Source: Osmia lignaria lignaria | Lineage: Eukaryota; Arthropoda; Insecta; Hymenoptera; Megachilidae | Assembly (NCBI RefSeq): GCF_051020975.1 | Contig: NW_027478161.1 | Location: forward strand, 3,720,001-3,784,000 | Direction of reading: 5' to 3' | DNA: 64,000 nt | Shown here: in pieces, positions 1 through 11,444 of the stretch | How the letters are laid out: each line of letters opens with the position of its first letter | Numbering within the stretch: position 1 is the stretch's first letter | Position numbers and translations under genes: made by a program | The notes under the pieces: generated by a model | What the model was told of the DNA's origin: nothing | The model's database searches: none | What the model saw: only the letters and a program-made list of their open reading frames with translations

Positions 1-175
1 GTTTCTGTATCTCTATTATGGTGGTGCGGCTTCGGAACTTTTAAATATCTTGATATATCTCGAGAACTACGCATCAGATCAAAAAATATCATAGAACATA
101 AAAAGTAGGAAACTTAATTCTCTACAAAAAAGGTCTCTTAACATTTTGCCATAGCTCTCTTCGTTTCCGAGATAT
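1..175 (+). repeat. Partial satellite monomer at left edge
   Basis: This is the 3' 175 bp of a monomer whose start would lie 146 bases before the window. It carries the TATTATGGTGGTG variant and GCATCAGATC, both also seen in the monomers at 1464, 2430 and 4362. It therefore belongs to the N-type subgroup of the left zone. Position 1 aligns with position 2577, eight monomers downstream. Confidence 0.95.
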
Positions 176-821
176 TTGCAGATTTATCTCAAGGGAAGGG
201 GTCTGACGGACATATTTCGAGATATTTCTTCTTCTTGATGTTCTTCTTCTGCACAGCTAAGCTGGAAGTGGCATTTGCAGCTCGCAATAGTGCAGAGTTA
301 TCTCAAAGAAAGGGGCCACGGTGTTTCTGTATCTCTATTATGTTGGTGCGGCTTCGGAACTTTTAAATATCTTGATATATCTCGAGAACTACGCATCTGA
401 TCAAAAAATATCATAGAACATAAAAAGTAGGAAACTTAATTCTCTACAAAAAAGGTCTCTCAACATTTTGCCATAGCTCGCTTCGTTTCCGAGATATTTG
501 CAGATTTATCTCAAGGGAAGGGGCCTGACGGACATATTTCGAGATACTTCTTCTTCTTGTTGTTCTTCTTCTGCACAGCTAAGCTGGAAGTGGCATTTGC
601 GGCTCGCACTAGTGCAGAGTTATCTCAAAGAAAGGGGCCACGGTGTTTCTGTATCTCTATTATGTTGGTGCGGCTTTGGAACTTTTAAATATCTCGATAT
701 ATCTCGAAAACTACGCTTCTGACCAAAAAATATCATAGAGAATAAATTGTAGGAAACATAATTCTCTACAAAAAAGGTCTCTTAACATTTTGCCATAGCT
801 CGCTTCGTTTCCGAGATATTT

Positions 822-961
822 GCAGATATATCTCAAGGGAAGGGGCCTGACGGACATATTTCGAGATATTTCTTCTTCTTGTTGTTCTTCTTCTGCACAG
901 CTAAGCTGGAAGTGGCATTTGCGGCTCGCACTAGTGCAGAGTTATCTCAAAGAAAGGGGCC
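822..961 (+). repeat. Internal 26-bp direct repeat of the monomer (spacing 114)
   Basis: Shown for monomer 820, but present in every non-Q unit. Copy 1 (822-847) and copy 2 (936-961) share the frame GCAGA..TATCTCAA.G.AAGGGGCC, with four mismatches here and three in units that have GATTTATCTC. With a two-base gap the match extends into ACGG. Q-type units have lost the resemblance in copy 1. This suggests the 322-bp unit contains an ancient internal duplication. Confidence 0.85.
871..894 (+). repeat. 24-nt mirror repeat in pyrimidine-rich tract
   Basis: The tract reads (TCT)3(TGT)2(TCT)3, which is identical read forwards or backwards. It is present in most monomers; position is given for monomer 820. 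Variants include TGT to TCT (14664, 16918), TGT to TAT (12733, 19494, 20782), an extra TGT (3396) and a 15-bp loss in 40745. The two G positions interrupt the pyrimidine run, so triplex formation is uncertain. Confidence 0.85.
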
Positions 962-3900
962 ACGGTGTTTCTGTATCTCTATTATGTTGGTGCGGCTTCG
1001 GAACTTTTAAATATCTCGATATATCTCGAAAACTACGCTTCTGATCAAAAAATATCATAGAACATAAATTGTAGGAAACATAATTCTCTACAAAAAAGGT
1101 CTCTTAACATTTTGCCATAGCTCGCTTCGTTTCCGAGATATTTGCAGATATATCTCAAGGGAAGGGGCCTGACGGACATATTTCGAGATATTTCTTCTTC
1201 TTGTTGTTCTTCTTCTGCACAGCTAAGCTGGAAGTGGCATTTACAGCTCGCAATAGTGCAGAGTTATCTCAAAGAAAGGGGCCACGGTGTTTCTGTATCT
1301 CTATTATGTTGGTGCGGCTTCGGAACTTTTAAATATCTTGATATATCTCGAGAACTACGCATCTGATCAAAAAATATCATAGAACATAAAAAGTATGAAA
1401 CTTAATTCTCTACAAAAAAGGTCTCTTAACATTTTGCCATAGCTCTCTTCGTTTCCGAGATATTTGCAGATTTATCTCAAGGGAAGGGGCCTAACGGACA
1501 TATTTCGAGATATTTTTGCTTCTTGTTGTTCTTCTTCTGCACAGCTAAACTGGAAGTGGCATTTCCAGCTCGCAATAGTGCAGAGTTATCTCAAAGAGAG
1601 GGGCCACGGTGTTTCTGTATCTCTATTATGGTGGTGCGGCTTCGGAACTTTTAAATATCTTGATATATCTCGAGAACTACGCATCAGATCAAAAAATATC
1701 ATAGAACATAAAAAGTAGGAAACTTAATTCTCTACAAAAAAGGTCTCTTAACATTTTGCCATAGCTCTCTTCGTTTCCGAGATATTTGCAGATTTATCTC
1801 AAGGGAAGGGGCCTGACGGACATATTTCGAGATATTTCTTCTTCTTGATGTTCTTCTTCTGCACAGCTAAGCTGGAAGTGGCATTTGCAGCTCGCAATAG
1901 TGCAGAGTTATCTCAAAGAAAGGGGCCACGGTGTTTCTGTATCTCTATTATGTTGGTGCGGCTTCGGAACTTTTAAATATCTTGATATATCTCGAGAACT
2001 ACGCATCTGATCAAAAAATATCATAGAACATAAAATGTAGGAAACTTAATTCTCTACAAAAAAGGTCTCTCAACATTTTGCCATAGCTCGCTTCGTTTCC
2101 GAGATATTTGCAGATTTATCTCAAGGGAAGGGGCCTGACGGACATATTTCGAGATATTTCTTCTTCTTGTTGTTCTTCTTCTGCACAGCTAAGCTGGAAG
2201 TGGCATTTGCGGCTCGCACTAGTGCAGAGTTATCTCAAAGAAAGGGGCCACGGTGTTTCTGTATCTCTATTATGTTGGTGCGGCTTTGGAACTTTTAAAT
2301 ATCTCGATATATCTCGAAAACTACGCTTCTGACCAAAAAATATCATAGAGAATAAATTGTAGGAAACATAATTCTCTACAAAAAAGGTCTCTTAACATTT
2401 TGCCATAGCTCGCTTCGTTTCCGAGATATTTGCAGATTTATCTCAAGGGAAGGGGCCTAACGGACATATTTCGAGATATTTTTGCTTCTTGTTGTTCTTC
2501 TTCTGCACAGCTAAACTGGAAGTGGCATTTCCAGCTCGCAATAGTGCAGAGTTATCTCAAAGAGAGGGGCCACGGTGTTTCTGTATCTCTATTATGGTGG
2601 TGCGGCTTCGGAACTTTTAAATATCTTGATATATCTCGAGAACTACGCATCAGATCAAAAAATATCATAGAACATAAAAAGTAGGAAACTTAATTCTCTA
2701 CAAAAAAGGTCTCTTAACATTTTGCCATAGCTCTCTTCGTTTCCGAGATATTTGCAGATTTATCTCAAGGGAAGGGGTCTGACGGACATATTTCGAGATA
2801 TTTCTTCTTCTTGATGTTCTTCTTCTGCACAGCTAAGCTGGAAGTGGCATTTGCAGCTCGCAATAGTGCAGAGTTATCTCAAAGAAAGGGGCCACGGTGT
2901 TTCTGTATCTCTATTATGTTGGTGCGGCTTCGGAACTTTTAAATATCTTGATATATCTCGAGAACTACGCATCTGATCAAAAAATATCATAGAACATAAA
3001 AAGTAGGAAACTTAATTCTCTACAAAAAAGGTCTCTCAACATTTTGCCATAGCTCGCTTCGTTTCCGAGATATTTGCAGATTTATCTCAAGGGAAGGGGC
3101 CTGACGGACATATTTCGAGATATTTCTTCTTCTTGTTGTTCTTCTTCTGCACAGCTAAGCTGGAAGTGGCATTTGCGGCTCGCACTAGTGCAGAGTTATC
3201 TCAAAGAAAGGGGCCACGGTGTTTCTGTATCTCTATTATGTTGGTGCGGCTTTGGAACTTTTAAATATCTCGATATATCTCGAAAACTACGCTTCTGACC
3301 AAAAAATATCATAGAGAATAAATTGTAGGAAACATAATTCTCTACAAAAAAGGTCTCTTAACATTTTGCCATAGCTCGCTTCGTTTCCGAGATATTTGCA
3401 GATATATCTCAAGGGAAGGGGCCTGACGGACATATTTCGAGATATTTCTTCTTGTTGTTGTTCTTCTTCTGCACAGCTAAGCTGGAAGTGGCATTTGCGG
3501 CTCGCACTAGTGCAGAGTTATCTCAAAGAAAGGGGCCACGGTGTTTCTGTATCTCTATTATGTTGGTGCGGCTTCGGAACTTTTAAATATCTCGATATAT
3601 CTCGAAAACTACGCTTCTGATCAAAAAATATCATAGAACATAAATTGTAGGAAACATAATTCTCTACAAAAAAGGTCTCTTAACATTTTGCCATAGCTCG
3701 CTTCGTTTCCGAGATATTTGCAGATATATCTCAAGGGAAGGGGCCTGACGGACATATTTCGAGATATTTCTTCTTCTTGTTGTTCTTCTTCTGCACAGCT
3801 AAGCTGGAAGTGGCATTTACAGCTCGCAATAGTGCAGAGTTATCTCAAAGAAAGGGGCCACGGTGTTTCTGTATCTCTATTATGTTGGTGCGGCTTCGGA

Positions 3901-6900
3901 ACTTTTAAATATCTTGATATATCTCGAGAACTACGCATCTGATCAAAAAATATCATAGAACATAAAAAGTATGAAACTTAATTCTCTACAAAAAAGGTCT
4001 CTTAACATTTTGCCATAGCTCTCTTCGTTTCCGAGATATTTGCAGATTTATCTCAAGGGAAGGGGCCTAACGGACATATTTCGAAATATTTCTTCATCTT
4101 GTTGTTCTTCTTCTGCACAGCTAAGCTGGAAGTGGCATTTGCAGCTCGCAATAGTGCAGAGTTATCTCAAAGAAAGGGGCCACGGTGTTTCTGTATCTCT
4201 ATTATGTTGGTGCGGCTTCGGAACTTTTAAATATCTTGATATATCTCGAGAACTACGGGTCTTATCAAAAAATATCATAGAACGTGAATTGTAGGAAACA
4301 CTATTCTCTACAAAAAAGGCCCCTTAACATTTTGCCATAGCTCGCTTCGTTTCCGAGATATTTGCAGATTTATCTCAAGGGAAGGGTCCTGATGGACATA
4401 TTTCGAGATATTTCTTCTTCTTGTTGTTCTTCTTCTGCACAGCTAAACTGGAAGTGGCATTTCCAGCTCGCAATCGTGCAGAGTTATCTCAAAGAGAGGG
4501 GCCACGGTGTTTCTGTATCTCTATTATGGTGGTGCGGCTTCGGAACTTTTAAATATCTTGATATATCTCGAGAACTACGCATCAGATCAAAAAATATCAT
4601 AGAACATAAACAGTAGGAAACTTAATTCTCTACAAAAAAGGTCTCTTAACATTTTGCCATAGCTCTCTTCGTTTCCGAGATATTTGCAGATTTATCTCAA
4701 GGGAAGGGGCCTGACGGACGTATTTCGAGATATTTCTTCTTCTTGATGTTCTTCTTCTGCACAGCTAAGCTGGAAGTGGCATTTGCAGCTCGCAATAGTG
4801 CAGAGTTATCTCAAAGAAAGGGGCCACGGTGTTTCTGTATCTCTATTATGTTGGTGCGGCTTCGGAACTTTTAAATATCTTGATATATCTCGAGAACTAC
4901 GCATCTGATCAAAAAATATCATAGAACATAAAAAGTAGGAAACTTAATTCTCTACAAAAAAGGTCTCTCAACATTTTGCCATAGCTCGCTTCGTTTCCGA
5001 GATATTTGCAGATTTATCTCAAGGGAAGGGGCCTGACGGACATATTTCGAGATATTTCTTCTTCTTGTTGTTCTTCTTCTGCACAGCTAAGCTGGAAGTG
5101 GCATTTGCGGCTCGCACTAGTGCAGAGTTATCTCAAAGAAAGGGGCCACGGTGTTTCTGTATCTCTATTATGTTGGTGCGGCTTTGGAACTTTTAAATAT
5201 CTCGATATATCTCGAAAACTACGCTTCTGACCAAAAAATATCATAGAGAATAAATTGTAGGAAACATAATTCTCTACAAAAAATGTCCCTTAACATTTTG
5301 CCATAGCTCGCTTCGTTTCCGAGATATTTGCAGATATATCTCAAGGGAAGGGGCCTGACGGACATATTTCGAGATATTTCTTCTTCTTGTTGTTCTTCTT
5401 CTGCACAGCTAAGCTGGAAGTGGCATTTGCGGCTCGCACTAGTGCAGAGTTATCTCAAAGAAAGGGGCCACGGTGTTTCTGTATCTCTATTATGTTGGTG
5501 CGGCTTCGGAACTTTTAAATATCTCGATATATCTCGAAAACTACGCTTCTGATCAAAAAATATCATAGAACATAAATTGTAAGAAACATAATTCTCTACA
5601 AAAAAGGTCTCTTAACATTTTGCCATAGCTCGCTTCGTTTCCGAGATATTTGCAGATTTATCTCAAGGGAAGGGGCCTGACGGACATATTTCGAGATATT
5701 TCTTCTTCTTGTTGTTCTTCTTCTGCACAGCTGAGCTGGAAGTGGCATTTGCAGGTCGCAATAGTGCAGAATTATCTCAAAGAAAGGGGCCACGGTGTTT
5801 CTGTATCTCTATTATGTTGGTGCGGCTTCGGAACTTTTAAATATCTCGATATATCTCGAAAACTACGCTTCTGATCAAAAAATATCATAGAACGTAAATT
5901 GTAGGAAACATTATTCTCTACAAAAAAGGTCCCTTAACATTTTGCCATAGCTCGCTTCGTTTCCGAGATATTTGCAGATATATCTCAAGGGAAGGGTCCT
6001 GGTGGACATATTTCGAGATATTTCTTCTTCTTGTTGTTCTTCTTCTGCACAGCTAAGCTGGAAGTGGCATTTGCAGCGCGCAATAGTGCAGAGTTATCTC
6101 AAAGAAAGGGGCCACGGTGTTTCTGTATCTCTATTATGTTGGTGCGGCTTCGGAACTTTTAAATATCTTGATATATCTCGAGAACTACGCATCTGATCAA
6201 AAAATATCATTCTACATAAAAAGTAGGAAACTTAATTCTCTACAAGAAAGGTCTCTAAACATTTTGCCATAGCTCGCTTCGTTTCCGAGATATTTGCAGA
6301 TTTATCTCAAGGGAAGGGGCCTGACGGACATATTTTGAGATATTTCTTCTTCTTGTTGTTCTTCTTCTGCACAGCTAAGCTGGAAGTGGCATTTGCAGCT
6401 CGCAATAGTGCAGAGTTATCTCAGAGAAAGGGGCCACGGTGTTTCTGTATCTCTATTATGTTGGTGCGGCTTCGGAACTTTTAAATATCTTGATATATCT
6501 CGAGAACTACGCGTCTGATCAAAAAATATCATAGAAGATAAAAAGTAGGAAACTTAATTCTCTACAAAAACGGTCTCTTAACATTTTGCCATAGCTCGCT
6601 TCGTTTCCGAGATATTTGCAGATATATCTCAAGGGAAGGGGCCTGACGGACATATTTCGAGATATTTCTTCTTCTTGTTGTTCTTCTTCTGCACAGCTAA
6701 GCTGGAAGTGGCATTTGCGGCTCGCACTAGTGCACAGTTATCTCAAAGAAAGGGGCCACGGTGTTTCTGTATCTCTATTATCTTGGTGCGGCTTCGGAAC
6801 TTTTAAATATCTTGATATATCTCGAGAACTACGCGTCTGATCAAAAAATATCATAGAAGATAAAAAGTAGGAAACTTAATTCTCTACAAAAACGGTCTCT

Positions 6901-7581
6901 TAACATTTTGCCATAGCTCGCTTCGTTTCCGAGATATTTGCAGATTTATCTCAAGGGAAGGGGCCTGACGGACATATTTCGAGATATTTCTTCTTCTTGT
7001 TGTTCTTCTTCTGCACAGCTAAGCTGGAAGTGGCATTTGCAGCTCGCAATAGTGCAGAGTTATCTCAAAGAGAGGGGCCACGGTGTTTCTGTATCTCTAT
7101 TATGTTGGTGCGGCTTCGGAACTTTTAAATATCTTGATATATCTCGAGAACTACGCATCTGATCAAAAAATATCATAGAAGATAAAAAGTAGGAAACTTA
7201 ATTCTCTACAAAAAAGGTCTCTTAACATTTCGCCATAGCTCGCTTCGTTTCCGAGATATTTGCAGATTTATCTCAAGGGAAGGGGCCTGTCGGACATTTT
7301 TCGAGATATTTCTTCTTCTTGTTGTTCTTCTTCTGCACAGCTAAGCTGGAAGTGGCATTTGCGGCTCGCACTAGTGCAGAGTTATCTCAAAGAAACGGGC
7401 CACGGTGTTTCTGTATCTCTATTAGGTTGGTGCGGCTTCGGAACTTTTAAATATCTTGATATATCTCGAGAACTACGCATCTGATCAAAAAATATCATAC
7501 TACATAAAAAGTAGGAAACTTAATTCTCTACAAGAAAGGTCTCTAAACATTTTGCCATAGCTCGCTTCGTTTCCGAGATAT

Positions 7582-10500
7582 TTGCAGATTTATCTCAAGG
7601 GAAGGGGCCTGACGGACATATTTCGAGATATTTCTTCTTCTTGTTGTTCTTCTTCTGCACAGCTAAGCTGGAAGTGGCATTTGCAGCTCGCAATAGTGCA
7701 GAGTTATCTCAAAGAGAGGGGCCACGGTGTTTCTGTATCTCTATTATGTTGGTGCGGCTTCGGAACTTTTAAATATCTTGATATATCTCGAGAACTCCGC
7801 ATCTGATCAAAAAATATCATAGAAGATAAAAAGTAGGAAACTTAATTCTCTACAAAAAAGGTCTCTTAACATTTCGCCATACCTCGCTTCGTTTCCGAGA
7901 TATTTGCAGATTTATCTCAAGGGAAGGGGCCTGTCGGACATATTTCGAGATATTTCTTCTTCTTGTTGTTCTTCTTCTGCGCAGCTAAGCTGGAAGTGGC
8001 ATTTGCGGCTCGCACTAGTGCAGAGTTATCTCAAAGAAAGGGGCCACGGTGTTTCTGTATCTCTATTATGTTGGTGCGGCTTCGGAACTTTTAAATATCT
8101 TGATATATCTCGAGAACTACGCCTCTGATCGAAAAGTATCATAGAACATAAAAAGTAGGAAACTTAATTCTCTACAAAAAAGGTCTCTTTACATTTTCCC
8201 ATAGCTCGCTTCGTTTCCGAGATATTTGCAGATTTCTCTCAAGGGAAGGGGCTTGACGGACATATTTCGAGATATTTCTTCTTCTTGTTGTTCTTCTTCT
8301 GCACAGCTAAGCTGGAAGTGGCATTTGCAGCGCGCAATAGTGCAGAGTTATCTCAAAGAAAGGGGCCACGGTGTTTCTGTATCTCTATTATATTGGTGCG
8401 GCTTCGGAACTTTTAAATATCTTGATATATCTCGAGAACTACGCATCTGATCAAAAAATATCATACTACATAAAAAGTAGGAAACTTAATTCTCTACAAG
8501 AAAGGTCTCTAAATATTTTGCCATAGCTCGCTTCGTTTCCGAGATATTTGCAGATTTATCTCAAGGGAAGGGGCCTGATAGACATATTTCGAGATATTTC
8601 TTCTTCTTGTTGTTCTTCTTCTGCACAGCTGAGCTGGAAGTGGCATTTGCAGGTCGCAATAGTGCAGAGTTATCTCAAAGAAAGGGGCCACGGTGTTTCT
8701 GTATCTCTATTATGTTGGTGCGGCTTCGGAACTTTTAAATATCTCGATATATCTCGAAAACTACGCTTCTGATCAAAAAATATCATAGAACGTAAATTGT
8801 AGGAAACATTATTCTCTACAAAAAAGGTCTCTTAACATTTTGCCATAGCTCGCTTCGTTTCCGAGATATTTGCAGATTTATCTCAAGGGAAGGGGCCTGA
8901 CGGACATATTTCGAGATATTTCTTCTTCTTGTTGTTCTTCCTCTGCACAGCTAAGCTGGAAGTGGCATTTGCAGCGCGCAATAGTGCAGAGTTATCTCAA
9001 AGAAAGGGGCCACGGTGTTTCTGTATCTCTATTATGTTGGTGCGGCTTCGGAACTTTTAAATATCTTGATATATCTCGAGAACTACGCATCTGATCAAAA
9101 AATATCATACTACATAAAAAGTAGGAAACTTAATTGTCTACAAGAAAGGTCTCTAAAGATTTTGCCATAGCTCGCTTCGTTTCCGAGATATTTGCAGATT
9201 TATCTCAAGGGAAGGGGCCTGACGGACATATTTCGAGATATTTCTTCTTCTTGTTGTTCTTCTTCTGCACAGCTAAGCTGGAAGTGGCATTTGCAGCTCG
9301 CAATAGTGCAGAGTTATCTCAAAGAGAGGGGCCACGGTGTTTCTGTATCTCTATTATGTTGGTGCGGCTTCGGAACTTTTAACTATCTTGATATATCTCG
9401 AGAACTACGCATCTGATCAAAAAATATCATAGAAGATAAAAAGTAGGAAACTTAATTCTCTACAAAAAAGGTCTCTTAACATTTCGCCATAGCTCGCTTC
9501 GTTTCCGAGATATTTGCAGATTTATCTCAAGGGAAGGGGCCTGTCGGACATATTTCGAGATATTTCTTCTTCTTGTTGTTCTTCTTCTGCACAGCTAAGC
9601 TGGAAGTGGCATTTGCAGCTCGCAATAGTGCAGAGTTATCTCAAAGAAAGGGGCCACGGTGTTTCTGTATCTCTATTATGTTGGTGCGGCTTCGGAACTT
9701 TTAAATATCTTGATATATCTCGAGAACTACGCATCTGATCAAAAAATATCATAGAACATAAAAAGTAGGAAACTTAATTCTCTACAAAAAAGGTCTCTTC
9801 ACATTTTGCCATAGCTCGCTTCGTTTCCGAGATATTTGCAGATTTATCTCAAGGGAAGGGGCCTGACGGACATATTTCGAGATATTTCTTCTTCTTGTTG
9901 TTCTTCTTCTGCACAGCTGAGCTGGAAGTGGCATTTGCAGGTCGCAATAGTGCAGAGTTATCTCAAAGAAAGGGGCCACGGTGTTTCTGTATCTCTATTA
10001 TGTTGGTGCGGCCTCGGAACTTTTAAATATCTCGATATATCTCGAAAACTACGCTTCTGATCAAAAAATATCATAGAACGTAAATTGTAGGAAACATTAT
10101 TCTCTACAAAAAAGGTCTCTTAACATTTTGCTATAGCTCGCTTCGTTTCCGAGATATTTGCAGATTTATCTCAAGGGAAGGGGCCTGACGGACATATTTC
10201 GAGATATTTCTTCTTCTTGTTGTTCTTCTTCTGCACAGCTAAGCTGGAAGTGGCATTTGCAGCTCGCAATAGTGCAGAGTTAGCTCAAAGAGAGGGGCCA
10301 CGGTGTTTCTGTATCTCTATTATGTTGGTGCGGCTTCGGAACTTTTAAATATCTTGATATATCTCGAGAACTCCGCATCTGATCAAAAAATATCATAGAA
10401 GATAAAAAGTAGGAAACTTAATTCTCTACAAAAAAGGTCTCTTAACATTTCGCCATAGCTCGCTTCGTTTCCGAGATATTTGCAGATTTATCTCAAGGGA

Positions 10501-11300
10501 AGGGGCCTGTCGGACATATTTCGAGATATTTCTTCTTCTTGTTGTTCTTCTTCTGCGCAGCTAAGCTGGAAGTGGCATTTGCGGCTCGCACTAGTGCAGA
10601 GTTATCTCAAAGAAAGGGGCCACGGTGTTTCTGTATCTCTATTATGTTGGTGCGGCTTCGGAACTTTTAAATATCTTGATATATCTCGAGAACTACGCCT
10701 CTGATCGAAAAGTATCATAGAACATAAAAAGTAGGAAACTTAATTCTCTACAAAAAAGGTCTCTTTACATTTTCCCATAGCTCGCTTCGTTTCCGAGATA
10801 TTTGCAGATTTATCTCAAGGGAAGGGGCTTGACGGACATATTTCGAGATATTTCTTCTTCTTGTTGTTCTTCTTCTGCACAGCTAAGCTGGAAGTGGCAT
10901 TTGCAGCGCGCAATAGTGCAGAGTTATCTCAAAGAAAGGGGCCACGGTGTTTCTGTATCTCTATTATATTGGTGCGGCTTCGGAACTTTTAAATATCTTG
11001 ATATATCTCGAGAACTACGCATCTGATCAAAAAATATCATACTACATAAAAAGTAGGAAACTTAATTCTCTACAAGAAAGGTCTCTAAATATTTTGCCAT
11101 AGCTCGCTTCGTTTCCGAGATATTTGCAGATTTATCTCAAGGGAAGGGGCCTGATAGACATATTTCGAGATATTTCTTCTTCTTGTTGTTCTTCTTCTGC
11201 ACAGCTGAGCTGGAAGTGGCATTTGCAGGTCGCAATAGTGCAGAGTTATCTCAAAGAAAGGGGCCACGGTGTTTCTGTATCTCTATTATGTTGGTGCGGC
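7582..11300 (+). repeat. 8-monomer block copy (offset 2576): 7600-8700 and 10180-11290
   Basis: Monomers 7582, 7904, 8226 and 8548 match 10158, 10480, 10802 and 11124. Shared rare markers in order: GAACTCCGC; CTGTCGG with CTGCGCAGC and GATCGAAAAG; GGCTTGACGG with TTTTCCCATAG and TATATTGGTG; and CTGATAGACA. Copies differ at a few sites: 10158 has GTTAGCTC, and 8226 has TTTCTCTC. The match ends inside monomer 11124, whose 3' part instead resembles monomer 10480 (GCCTCTGATCG), which marks an internal exchange point. Confidence 0.88.
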
Positions 11301-11444
11301 CTCGGAATTTTTAAATGTCTCGATATATCTCGAGAACTACGCCTCTGATCGAAAAGTATCATAGAACATAAATTGTAGGAAACGTAATTCTCTACAAAAA
11401 AGTCTGTTAACATTTTGCCATAGCTCGCTTCGTTTCCGAGATAT
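11124..11444 (+). repeat. 321-bp monomer (one-base deletion), shared with 13055
   Basis: One G is missing after the A-run (AAAAAAGTCTG instead of AAAAAAGGTCTC). Monomer 13055-13375 has the same deletion along with the same GTCTGTTAAC context, so the two are copies of a single event carried by the 6-monomer duplication. Confidence 0.9.

Larger units (their letters stand above)
813..1030. repeat. Inverted and direct ATATCTC/GAGATAT motifs within a monomer
   Basis: Shown for monomer 820. GAGATAT at 813-819 pairs with ATATCTC at 828-834 across 8 nt. TTCGAGATAT at 860-869 is the exact reverse complement of ATATCTCGAA at 1021-1030. ATATCTCGAT at 1011-1020 directly precedes the latter, and TTATCTC lies at 942-948. 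A TATCTC core thus occurs six times per unit, four in one orientation and two in the other. Subtypes modify some of them (CTTGATATATC in A-type, CAGCTC in Q-type). Confidence 0.85.
820..1141 (+). repeat. Reference monomer, B-type
   Basis: A clean example of the B subtype, useful as a map of the unit. Landmarks: an 8-nt-loop inverted repeat GAGATAT (813-819, just upstream) and ATATCTC (828-834); the first copy of an internal 26-bp repeat (822-847); TTCGAGATAT (860-869); a T/C/G mirror repeat (871-894); the second 26-bp repeat copy (936-961); ATATCTCGAT then ATATCTCGAA (1011-1030); a BclI-type TGATCA; an A-rich segment; and GCTCGCTTCG leading into the next unit. B-type markers are GCGGCTCGCACTAG, CTCGAAAAC, GCTTCTGATC and AAATTGTAGG. 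By hand count it is 128/322 G+C (about 40%) with 13 CpG. Confidence 0.95.
1..4080 (+). repeat. 8-monomer duplication in left zone (offset 2576)
   Basis: Bases 1 to about 1500 match about 2577 to 4080 at an offset of exactly eight monomers. Shared rare markers are GGTCTGACGG (near 199 and 2775), CTTCTTGATG, TAGAGAATAAATTG (near 726 and 3302) and AAAAGTATGAAAC (near 1390 and 3967). Between them, 1464-2429 and 2430-3395 are also a 3-monomer tandem pair (N-type unit, CTTGATG unit, B-type unit with GCTTTGGAAC). The two offsets overlap, so more than one duplication event is needed. Confidence 0.85.
1..11444 (+). repeat. Left zone: mixed A/B/N monomers
   Basis: About 35 monomers without any Q-type unit. 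Four (176, 1786, 2752, 4684) share a CTTCTTGATG variant. Local hallmarks include CTGTCGGAC (7260, 7904, 9514, 10480), CATACTACATAAA (7500, 8464, 9108, 11040) and CAGCTGAGCTGG with CAGGTCGC (5650, 8548, 9836, 11124). Their recurrence at multi-monomer spacing shows segmental copying. The right edge of the zone is taken at the first Q-type unit and is a descriptive boundary, not a sharp break. Confidence 0.8.

Noticed and set aside
850..870. Hammerhead ribozyme core (satellite-borne hammerheads are known)
   Set aside because: CTGACGGA and the rarer CTGATGGA resemble but do not match the CUGANGA core, and no correctly placed GAAA partner and three-helix arrangement was found.
800..880. CENP-B box
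   Set aside because: TTTCGAGATATTTCTT has the TTCG and the central A, but the required CGGG is absent. CTTCGTTTCCGAG also fails. No match to the NTTCGNNNNANNCGGGN consensus.
5596..5793. Minus-strand open frames of 60-76 residues (also near 8509, 9782, 11085, 15316, 17570, 53550)
   Set aside because: They appear when single substitutions remove a stop, for example CAGCTAAGC to CAGCTGAGC or CAGCCAAGC. They have the same low-complexity origin on the other strand of the satellite and no sign of coding.
9134..9382. Plus-strand 82-residue frame in another register with an ATG start (and a 68-residue one near 53910)
   Set aside because: This is an alternative frame of the ordinary monomer opened by chance variants. 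It is not conserved in neighbouring units.
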